Assembly: GCF_014851565.1 (NCBI RefSeq)
Contig: NZ_JACVAA010000008.1
Span: 1-64,000 of the forward strand
DNA from: Pseudomonas sp. PDM15
Lineage (GTDB): Bacteria; Pseudomonadota; Gammaproteobacteria; Pseudomonadales; Pseudomonadaceae
Length of the DNA stretch: 64,000 bases
Direction of reading: 5' to 3'
Shown: piece by piece, positions 35,382 to 41,596 of the stretch
Layout of the letters: each line of letters begins with the position of its first letter
How positions within the stretch are numbered: position 1 is the first letter of the stretch
Notes under the pieces: model-generated
What the model was told of the DNA's origin: nothing
What the model saw: the letters and a program-made list of their open reading frames with translations, nothing else
Databases searched by the model: none
Translations under genes and position numbers: made by a program

Positions 35382-36029
35382 ATGACCAGTAAGCCACCCG
35401 CCCAGCAACAGCGCGCCAAGCCACTCAAGCGCCCGACCCAGGCGCGGGCCAAGGTCACCGTGCAGGCGATTTTCGACACCTATGTTCGGATTTGGCAGCG
35501 CGATGGCTGGCAGCGCCTGACCACCCGCGCCATCGCCCTGGAGGCCGGCGTGGCGGTGGGCACGCTGTACGACTATTTCCCCAGCAAGCACGCACTGCAC
35601 TCGGGTTATGTGCGGCACTGCATCGAGGCATTGCTGGCGCGCATCGAGTCGCAGGCGGTGCAGCCGGCAGGGCTGAGCTGGCGCGAGCGTCTCGGCCGCC
35701 TGGTGCAGCTGTTGGCCGGGCTGGATGGCGGCTTGCCCTGGTTCCACCCGGACATGCTGGAGCTGGAATCCCAGGTGGCGGAGCGCAAGCACCAGCGCCG
35801 TGCCTATGAGGATCTGCTCGGCGCCTGGCAGCGGGTGATGCAGGTCGCGGCCGACCTGCCGGTGCAGCCGTCGGTGGCGACGCTGGAGGCGCTGCATCTG
35901 GCCGTCTGGGGTGGGCGGCGCTATGCGATGCTGGTGCAGTTGGAGCCGGAGCGGATGGTGGCGTGGGCGGCGGAGATGGAGCGCTTCTGTGCGTTGGCCA
36001 TTGCCTCCGGTGCCGAGGCAGCGAAGTAG
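35382..36029 (+). CDS. TetR/AcrR family regulator (divergent from DUF2855 gene)
   Basis: The 215-residue protein has the TetR helix-turn-helix TTRAIALEAGVAVGTLYDYF followed by PSKHALHSGYVRHCIEALLA, then a helical ligand domain. The N-terminus is rich in basic residues (QQQRAKPLKRPTQARAK). The start at 35382 is preferred over 35325. The divergent arrangement suggests repression of the DUF2855 gene and itself; no clear palindrome stands out in the 74 bp gap. Confidence 0.85.
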   Translation: MTSKPPAQQQRAKPLKRPTQARAKVTVQAIFDTYVRIWQRDGWQRLTTRAIALEAGVAVGTLYDYFPSKHALHSGYVRHCIEALLARIESQAVQPAGLSWRERLGRLVQLLAGLDGGLPWFHPDMLELESQVAERKHQRRAYEDLLGAWQRVMQVAADLPVQPSVATLEALHLAVWGGRRYAMLVQLEPERMVAWAAEMERFCALAIASGAEAAK

Positions 36030-36057
36030 GGTGGACAACCGCGAAGCGTTGTCCACC
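36028..36057. repeat. TAGGGTGGA-type inverted repeat
   Basis: TAGGGTGGACAACCGCGAAG continues to CGTTGTCCACC, a short inverted repeat (GGTGGACAAC / GTTGTCCACC) directly at the TetR stop codon. The same dispersed type occurs at about 3496 and at 41491. Confidence 0.6.
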
Positions 36058-36111
36058 GCTGGCTGATCCGCTGTCTTCTGGTTGCTGAAGAGCCCGGCTA
36101 TGCCGGGTCCA

Positions 36112-36513
36112 TCACTCGGCTTCGCGCCTGGTCATGGCCGTCAGGCTTTCCGTCCAGGGCAGTGCCGAGCGACACCATTTCTGCTGGCGTGGGACCAATG
36201 CTCGGCGCTCGTCGAGGCAGCCGACGCGCAGGCCGTAGATCCTGGGCTGGTCGGCGTCGTAGGTGTACAGGGGCGAGCCGCACTTGGGGCAGAACGCCTG
36301 GGCGCGCCTCGATCCGGCATCGCCGATCTTCACGTAGATGGACGGCTCTCCGCTGACCAGCTGAAACGAGCCGTCCACCGCCGGTACCGAGACGCGGTAG
36401 GCCGAGCCCGTGAGCTTTTGGCAGTCGGTGCAGTGGCAGATGGTGGTGCGCTCGGGGTCGACCAGGGCTTGGTACTTAACGCCACCGCAGTGGCAGCTTC
36501 CATGAACGTGCAT
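36112..36513 (-). CDS. GFA family (CENP-V/Gfa-like) zinc protein
   Basis: The 133-residue protein has the GFA zinc ligands: GSCHCGGVKYQ near the N-terminus, ICHCTDCQKLTGSAYR and FCPKCGSPLY. Members resemble glutathione-dependent formaldehyde-activating enzyme, though most bacterial ones are of unproven function. All expected cysteines are present. It is followed 26 bp upstream on the same strand by the DUF2986 micro-gene. Confidence 0.9.
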   Translation of the reverse strand: MHVHGSCHCGGVKYQALVDPERTTICHCTDCQKLTGSAYRVSVPAVDGSFQLVSGEPSIYVKIGDAGSRRAQAFCPKCGSPLYTYDADQPRIYGLRVGCLDERRALVPRQQKWCRSALPWTESLTAMTRREAE

Positions 36514-36539
36514 GGGCGGGTCTCCAACTCTTGGCGGGC

Positions 36540-36698
36540 TTAGCTCTCGGGAGTCGCGGACTCCGGAGCAGTCTCGGCAGCGAGCTTCAGTCGATCGGCT
36601 TTGCTTATGTACTTGTTCTTGCTCTTGGGGGCGAGCTTGGCGCTGGCCTTTTTGGCGTGGGCCTTGAGCAGTTGGTTGATTTTCTTACGGCGATTCAT
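36540..36698 (-). CDS. DUF2986 family small basic protein
   Basis: A 52-codon frame: MNRRKKINQLLKAHAKKASA, then KLAPKSKNKYISKADRLKLA and a short acidic end. It is lysine-rich and matches the DUF2986 family of short Pseudomonas/gamma-proteobacterial proteins of unknown function. It lies directly before the GFA gene on the same strand. The strong basic charge suggests nucleic-acid or ribosome contact, which is only a guess. Confidence 0.8.
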   Translation of the reverse strand: MNRRKKINQLLKAHAKKASAKLAPKSKNKYISKADRLKLAAETAPESATPES

Positions 36699-36829
36699 GG
36701 TTTAGCTCGGCTTTGTAGATGCTTTGGACATCGTTGGCTTGAAGTATTTCAGGCTAAAGGTCTGTGGAGGGCTGTCGGGCCATGACATATCGGGGCATGG
36801 CCATTTTTTGGGTTGATTGAAGCATTGGT

Positions 36830-37440
36830 TCCGCCCTGCTGGGCGGGTCACTTTTTCCAGACGCGGAAAAAGTAACCAAAAACGCTTGCCCCGCCATCCG
36901 GCCCTGCGCTTCGCTCCGGGTTCGTTCGCTCCATCGCCGCTCCGAGGGTCGGCTTACAAGGGCCGTCCCTGGCCCTTTAAGCCTTTCGCCGCATCCATCT
37001 CACCCCTCTACGCAACGATTCCGCTCACCCTCCTGAAGGGGCGTTTAGCGCTGCCTGACAGTCCTGCCTTCCCCGTAACAAGAGGGCCTAGATTGTAGGA
37101 GCGAGCTCTGCTCACGAAGCTTTTACGGGCCAGATTCGCGAGCAGAGCTCGCTCCTACAGAGTTTGCGAAACGTTCGAAGAGCTACCAAGCAACCCGGAG
37201 TCCGAGTCCCCGTCAGGAGGCCGAGTGGAGGTGTTGCGCAGGGGGACAAGCCGCATGGATGCGGCGAGAGGCTTAAAGGGCCATGGATGGCCCTTGTAAG
37301 CCGGCCCCCCGGAGCGGCACCGGAGGGAGGGAAGTTTCGCGTAGCGAAACCCGGATGTTCGGGTGCCCTTCTCTTTGGTTACTTTCTCTTGGGCAAACAA
37401 GAGAAAGTGACTCGCCGTAACGGCGAAAAGCTAAGGTTCA
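36830..37440. repeat. Composite ~600 bp inverted repeat
   Basis: The left arm has GTCACTTTTTCC-N-GGAAAAAGTAACC (36847-36877) and CGGCTTACAAGGGCCGTCCC...CCGCATCCAT (36951-36999). The right arm carries the reverse complements: ATGGATGCGGCGAGAGGCTT...GTAAGCCGGC (37253-37305) and GGTTACTTTCTC...GAGAAAGTGACTC (37377-37413). Arms are diverged but clearly homologous. A GTAGGAGCGAGC hairpin sits in the middle. No convincing gene is found. This is a known kind of Pseudomonas intergenic repeat that is often mis-annotated as short hypothetical genes. Confidence 0.75.
37094..37159. repeat. GTAGGAGCGAGC REP-type hairpin
   Basis: TGTAGGAGCGAGCTCTGCTC (37094-37113) and its exact reverse complement at 37140-37159 flank a 26-base loop. 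This is the classic Pseudomonas REP-like palindrome, here at the centre of the larger composite repeat. Confidence 0.85.
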
Positions 37441-37481
37441 GTTGAGCCGAGTGCTTCGTACTGCTGCGAAAAGAAGAAAAT

Positions 37482-37730
37482 TCAGTTTGTTCGCCGCGAA
37501 ACGAAGATTACCGGGTCGTAGGGCTCTGACTCGGGCCGGAACACCAGGCCGAACGGCTCAGACGCTAGTATGAGTCCTGGCTCATCTACTGCCCATTCGG
37601 CCATCTGCTCTGAGGTTTCAATGATGGCCTGTACCACCCCATTCGTACGGCCACGCTCCAGCATGACGCAGTCCCCCAGTTCAACATGTTCTCCTGAGGC
37701 GTAGCGCACAACTGCCCCCTTACTCACCAT
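37482..37730 (-). CDS. Hypothetical 82-residue protein, third gene of small operon
   Basis: I do not recognise the family. From ATG 37730 (overlapping the preceding stop, ATGGTGA) it reads MVSKGAVVRYASGEHVELGD, then MLERGRTNGVVQAIIETSEQ and FGLVFRPESEPYDPVIFVSR. It looks like a small beta-rich cytoplasmic protein. Translational overlap with the 113-residue gene shows both are real and co-expressed. Immunity-protein-like roles are possible, but no toxin gene is nearby. Confidence 0.65.
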   Translation of the reverse strand: MVSKGAVVRYASGEHVELGDCVMLERGRTNGVVQAIIETSEQMAEWAVDEPGLILASEPFGLVFRPESEPYDPVIFVSRRTN

Positions 37731-38065
37731 TGAAGCTCCAGATTGATAGCCACTTCCGGCCTGAGGGTGATGACACAAATGCCTTCGCGGTCCGTGGCTG
37801 TTCGAAGGAAAAGCTGCTCTCTGCCATTACGGGTTTGAAAGATCCACTCGGTGACCATGACGAGTTTGAGCTTAAGTAAGGTGCGCTCATCCTGGCGCCA
37901 CTCGATAAAGAACTCTGCTTCATCTGGCGCTACTGTGGCTAGCACTGTGTCAGAGCCTATTTGCGCTTCGAAATGCGCTCCATACAACCAGCCTGCTTCA
38001 TGAGTTCTTGTGGGCTCTACCTCAAAAAAGTTGATGAAGCTTTCTAGTTCAAGTGCGCTATTCAT
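37724..38065 (-). CDS. Hypothetical 113-residue protein, second gene of small operon
   Basis: This unrecognised protein starts MNSALELESFINFFEVEPTR and contains FFIEWRQDERTLLKLKLVMV. It has no signal peptide or membrane helix and looks beta-rich. It overlaps the preceding membrane-protein gene by 8 bp and the following 82-residue gene by 7 bp, so all three are translationally coupled. Confidence 0.65.
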   Translation of the reverse strand: MNSALELESFINFFEVEPTRTHEAGWLYGAHFEAQIGSDTVLATVAPDEAEFFIEWRQDERTLLKLKLVMVTEWIFQTRNGREQLFLRTATDREGICVITLRPEVAINLELQW

Positions 38066-38363
38066 TTGCAGCCCTGCAATTGCCAGCCTTCAGTTTTCTC
38101 TTCCATCTTCTGACTCCCCAGGCAGCCAGGAAACCCGCAGAAAATAAGCTGGAGCAGAATAGGGCTGTCAGGTGCACCCAGGTAAAAGCTACGCAATCGT
38201 TTTGTGAGTCGCTGGGACATAGTCTGAAGAACGCTGTATTCGGTACGGTTGTATCGAGATAGGCCAGCAGAGCTACTGACCCCGCTAGTAGTGCGATGGT
38301 CGCAAGCGTCGCGGCTACAACTAGCAAGGTGACGCTGGTTAGCTTGTTCAACACGGTTGGCAT
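38058..38363 (-). CDS. Hypothetical two-helix membrane protein, first gene of small operon
   Basis: The 101-residue product has two hydrophobic helices: VTLLVVAATLATIALLAGSV, continuing LALLAYL, and LTALFCSSLFSAGFLAAWGV, with a short loop between them that holds two cysteines (FRLCPSDSQNDCVAF) and a basic tail (RRWKRKLKAG). The loop is probably periplasmic and may form a disulfide. The family is unknown. It leads the overlapping three-gene set. Confidence 0.6.
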   Translation of the reverse strand: MPTVLNKLTSVTLLVVAATLATIALLAGSVALLAYLDTTVPNTAFFRLCPSDSQNDCVAFTWVHLTALFCSSLFSAGFLAAWGVRRWKRKLKAGNCRAANE

Positions 38364-38459
38364 TTCAATCCCTTTGCTGGCGTTCCGGGAGCAAGGCCTT
38401 TCGGTTTTTAACGAACTTAGCGGTGGCAGCGGAGGCTGTACTTCTCGTGCTGCGGAATG

Positions 38460-39281
38460 CTACTTGTGGCTGCCTTTCCGACCAGCCATATGCCCCAAAT
38501 ACCCAATCAACTGCCCCAGCTCCCTATCACTCAAAACCCCCTCACTAAACCCCGGCATCCGCCCCTGCGGCCACTTTCTCAGGCTCTGCGGATCACGAAT
38601 GTACTGCCGCAAAAAGTCCCCCGCGAAATACTCGGTCGGGTTATGCGGAATATTCAGGTCCGGCCCGAAGTGCGAATCCCCCGCGCCGTTCAGGCGGTGG
38701 CAGGCCAGGCAGTTCTTCTGGAATACCGCAAAACCCGCCTGCACCTCGGCGCTGGCGTCGGCCGCGGGGAGCAGGGCGGGGAAGCGTTGGGCGACTGGGC
38801 TGAGCAGGCGGATGTGGGAGACCTGGAACGGCCATTGCTCCGGACCGATCTGCGCGGCTTCCGGGTTCTGCCACACCAGATAGAACGGCCCGGCGCTGGG
38901 CTTGCCGGCGGCCAGTGCCGGCCAGGGCTGCTCCGGGTCTTCCACTGCCAGCCAGGCGCGGGCGCCCTGGGTGCTGAGTAACGGGGCGGCGGGGAGTTCG
39001 GCGGCGAAGCCGTCCAGGGCCACGGCTTGCAGGTGGTCGCCGGGCTGCACGCCAGCCAGCAGGGTGGCCAGCGGCACGGCGCGGTAGGTCATGTCGCGCT
39101 TGTAGGCCACGTCGGCCGGTATCTCGATCTTCTGCGCCTGCGGGTGGTTCAGCAGCTGTTCGGTGCTCCAGCTGCGGCTGCCGCCGGAAAGCTCCAGCTT
39201 GAGCTCGGCGCCCCAGGCGGTTGGGGCCAGCAGGGCGGCGAACAGGGGCAGGTGGGCGAGGTGTTTGAGCGGGTTGCGCAT
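38460..39281 (-). CDS. Exported cytochrome c with N-terminal molybdopterin-oxidoreductase-like domain
   Basis: The 273-residue protein has a signal peptide (LAHLPLFAALLAPTAWGA). A first domain (WSTEQLLNHPQAQKIEIPAD, AVPLATLLAGVQPGDHLQAV) resembles the sulfite-oxidase/molybdopterin-binding-like fold. A cytochrome c domain follows, with haem motif CLACH in FAVFQKNCLACHRLNG and a downstream methionine ligand candidate (QGRMPGF). It should act in the periplasm as an electron carrier. It is followed, 1 bp upstream on the same strand, by a rhodanese gene. Confidence 0.85.
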   Translation of the reverse strand: MRNPLKHLAHLPLFAALLAPTAWGAELKLELSGGSRSWSTEQLLNHPQAQKIEIPADVAYKRDMTYRAVPLATLLAGVQPGDHLQAVALDGFAAELPAAPLLSTQGARAWLAVEDPEQPWPALAAGKPSAGPFYLVWQNPEAAQIGPEQWPFQVSHIRLLSPVAQRFPALLPAADASAEVQAGFAVFQKNCLACHRLNGAGDSHFGPDLNIPHNPTEYFAGDFLRQYIRDPQSLRKWPQGRMPGFSEGVLSDRELGQLIGYLGHMAGRKGSHK

Positions 39282-39282
39282 A

Positions 39283-39636
39283 TCAGTCCTTGAGTGCGGG
39301 TTGCAGTTGTTCGTAGCCGCCGGCGTTGATCACCTGGGTGTAGCCCAGTGCCTGCAGGTTGTCCTGGGCAATGCCGGAGCGGCGGCCGCTGCGGCAGTAG
39401 AGGACGATGGGAGCGTTCTTGTCCGGTGCCACGGCGGCGATGCGCTGGGCGATCTGTTCGTGGGGGATCAGGTGGGCGCCGGGCAGGGCTCCGCTGGCGA
39501 ATTCTTCTCCGGTTCGCACGTCGATCAGCACGGCATCGCTGCGTTGCAGGGCTTTCAGGGCGGCGGGTTCGTCGATCTCGCCGGCCTGCGCGGCGAGCGG
39601 CAGGCACAGGCAAAGGCTGAGCAGCAGGGTACGCAT
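39283..39636 (-). CDS. Exported rhodanese-like sulfurtransferase
   Basis: From ATG 39636 the protein has 117 residues with a signal peptide (RTLLLSLCLCLPLAAQAG) and one rhodanese domain: DAVLIDVRTGEEFASGALPG, then the active-site loop VLYCRSGRRSGIAQDNLQAL with catalytic cysteine. It is the first gene of the pair with the cytochrome c gene. Together they suggest periplasmic sulfur or thiol chemistry. Specific substrate unknown. Confidence 0.9.
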   Translation of the reverse strand: MRTLLLSLCLCLPLAAQAGEIDEPAALKALQRSDAVLIDVRTGEEFASGALPGAHLIPHEQIAQRIAAVAPDKNAPIVLYCRSGRRSGIAQDNLQALGYTQVINAGGYEQLQPALKD

Positions 39637-39776
39637 GGCGATGGTCTCGGGCATGGACGGAATTCCACGCTAGCACAGCGGCGCCTGCGGCAGAGAGAAG
39701 GAAGGGTGGATTGCGGGAGAGGGTTGTTCCGCGGCCCGAGCGCTACGGCATCGGGCCACGGCGGGGGGAAGAATGA

Positions 39777-39872
39777 TCAGCCGACCAGACGAGTCACGTT
39801 GGGCAGGATCAGGATGACGGTGGTGGCAAGGACGATGAGGCTCGCCTGCCGGTACTTGGCTTGTTTGAACAT
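39777..39872 (-). CDS. Small membrane protein, 31 residues
   Basis: A short frame reads MFKQAKYRQASLIVLATTVI then LILPNVTRLVG: a basic N-terminus followed by one hydrophobic helix, the usual layout of small inner-membrane proteins. AAAGG is upstream at a somewhat long distance. It lies about 90 nt downstream of an intrinsic terminator on the same strand. A larger frame starting at 39980 covers it but looks unnatural. Confidence 0.5.
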   Translation of the reverse strand: MFKQAKYRQASLIVLATTVILILPNVTRLVG

Positions 39873-39961
39873 GATGCTACTGCCTTTGTTCTTGTTGGTA
39901 TTTCGGCCATTGGCCTGCAGTTGCGTCGCAGGACGGGGCCAGAAATAACCGTGGCTCGGAC

Positions 39962-39990
39962 AAAAAAGCCGCCCCGGCAAAACCCGGCGG
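39962..39990 (-). terminator. Orphan minus-strand terminator/attenuator
   Basis: On the minus strand GCCGCCGGGTTTTGCCGGGG then CGGC is followed by six T. No minus-strand gene lies immediately upstream (40000-40260); the thiolase gene beyond is on the plus strand. The next minus-strand frame is the 31-residue protein 90 nt below. It could end a short RNA or attenuate that small gene. Confidence 0.55.
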
Positions 39991-40279
39991 CGGCACCTTG
40001 CACGGTTAATCCTAGGGGCGCCGTCACTTTCAGCTTAGACAACTTCGCTTCTACAAAGGCATCGGCAGAATCGCGTAGTTATTGACTCGCGGCTTTCCAT
40101 CAGGCTCCGCACCTTGAGCCAGACACGCCGCGGCCTGCAGCGAAACGCAGTGGCGAAAATGGACCGCTCGTCTGGGCCCAACGGTCAATGGGCCTGAGCG
40201 AATCGGTCATTGAGTCCACGGGGCAGGGATTTAAGGTAAGGCGACCCGGCATCCGCCGCTGCCATGTACCGAGGACGTC

Positions 40280-41485
40280 ATGACCGAAGCATATATTTTC
40301 GACGCCGTGCGCACGCCGCGCGGCAAGGGCAAGAAGGACGGCGCGCTGCACAGCGTCAAGCCAGTCAATCTGGTGGCCGGCCTGCTGCGTGCGCTGCAGG
40401 AGCGCAACAGCCTGGATACCCGCCAGGTCGACGATATCGTGCTCGGCTGCGTGACCCCGGTGGGCGACCAGGGCGCCGACATCGCCAAGACCGTGCCGAT
40501 GGTGGCGGACTGGGACGTCAGTGTCTCCGGCGTGCAGCTCAACCGTTTCTGCGCCTCGGGCCTGGAAGCGGTGAACATGGGCGCGATGAAGGTGCGTTCC
40601 GGCTTCGAGGACCTGGTGGTGGTCGGCGGCGTGGAGTCCATGTCGCGTGTGCCGATGGGCTCCGACGGCGGCGCCTGGGTGATGGACCCGGAAACCAACA
40701 TCCACACCAGCTTCGTGCCGCAGGGCATCGGCGCCGACCTGATCGCCACCCTGGAAGGCTTCAGCCGCAGCGACGTGGACGCCTTCGCCCTGCGCTCGCA
40801 GCAGAAGGCCGCGCGCGCCAGCGCCGATGGCTCGTTCAGCAAATCGCTGATTCCGGTGACCGACCAGAACGGCATCGTCATCCTCGACCACGACGAATTT
40901 ATCCGCGGTGACAGCACGCTCGAAGGCCTGGGCAAGCTCAAACCGAGCTTCGAGATGATGGGCCAGATGGGCTTCGACTCCACCGCGCTGCGCGTGTACA
41001 GCCACGTCGAGCGCATCGAACACGTACACACGCCGGGCAACAGCTCGGGCATCGTCGACGGCGCGGCGCTGATGCTGATCGGCAGCCCGGCCAAGGGCAA
41101 AGAGCTGGGTCTCAAGCCGCGTGCGCGCATTGTCGCCACCGCGGTGACCAGTACCGATCCGACCATCATGCTGACCGGCCCCGCGCCGGCTACCCGCAAG
41201 GCCCTGGCCAAGGCTGGGCTCTCGGTGGAAGACATCGACCTGTTCGAGGTCAATGAGGCGTTTGCCTCCGTCGTGATGAAGTTCATGAAGGACATGGGCG
41301 TGAGTGAGGACAAGGTCAACGTCAATGGCGGCTCCATCGCCATGGGCCACCCGCTGGGCGCCACCGGCTGCGCCATCCTCGGCACCCTGCTCGACGAGCT
41401 GGAGAAGCGCGAGCTGCGTTACGGCCTGGCCACCCTCTGCGTGGGCGGCGGCATGGGCATCGCCACCATCATCGAACGCATTTGA
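40280..41485 (+). CDS. Acetyl-CoA C-acyltransferase (thiolase), beta-oxidation
   Basis: The 401-residue thiolase has the acyl-enzyme cysteine in VSVSGVQLNRFCASGLEAVN, the signature NVNGGSIAMGHPLGATGC with its catalytic histidine near residue 355, and CVGGGMG at the C-terminus. It cleaves 3-ketoacyl-CoA in fatty-acid degradation. The multifunctional FadB-like gene follows after 111 bp, and the pair forms a trifunctional complex. The order thiolase first differs from the classical fadBA operon and fits a second beta-oxidation set found in Pseudomonas. Confidence 0.95.
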   Translation: MTEAYIFDAVRTPRGKGKKDGALHSVKPVNLVAGLLRALQERNSLDTRQVDDIVLGCVTPVGDQGADIAKTVPMVADWDVSVSGVQLNRFCASGLEAVNMGAMKVRSGFEDLVVVGGVESMSRVPMGSDGGAWVMDPETNIHTSFVPQGIGADLIATLEGFSRSDVDAFALRSQQKAARASADGSFSKSLIPVTDQNGIVILDHDEFIRGDSTLEGLGKLKPSFEMMGQMGFDSTALRVYSHVERIEHVHTPGNSSGIVDGAALMLIGSPAKGKELGLKPRARIVATAVTSTDPTIMLTGPAPATRKALAKAGLSVEDIDLFEVNEAFASVVMKFMKDMGVSEDKVNVNGGSIAMGHPLGATGCAILGTLLDELEKRELRYGLATLCVGGGMGIATIIERI

Positions 41486-41490
41486 GCTTT

Positions 41491-41568
41491 GTAGGGTGGA
41501 TGACGCAAAGCTCATCCACCAGAAGTCGCCCCCGGTGGAAAACCGTTTCACGGGTTTTCCACCCTACG
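41491..41568. repeat. TAGGGTGGA-type inverted repeat between thiolase and fadB-like genes
   Basis: GTAGGGTGGATGACGC...CTCATCCACC and GGTGGAAAACCGTTTCACGG with GTTTTCCACCCTAC form nested inverted repeats. The outer boundaries are GTAGGGTGGA and TCCACCCTAC. It is a dispersed genus repeat that sits inside the operon and may modulate expression of the second gene. Confidence 0.7.
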
Positions 41569-41596
41569 CGGCCCTCCGGATTCGAGGAAAGAAGAA

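Noticed and set aside
37094..37159. A CRISPR-like array or IS terminal repeats at the GTAGGAGCGAGC palindrome
   Set aside because: Only one pair of inverted arms with a short loop and no regularly spaced direct repeats, spacers, cas genes or transposase. It fits a REP element.
36830..37440. Short open frames inside the composite repeat as hypothetical genes
   Set aside because: They follow the repeat arms in several frames, have no ribosome-binding sites and look like recurrent mis-annotations of a dispersed repeat.
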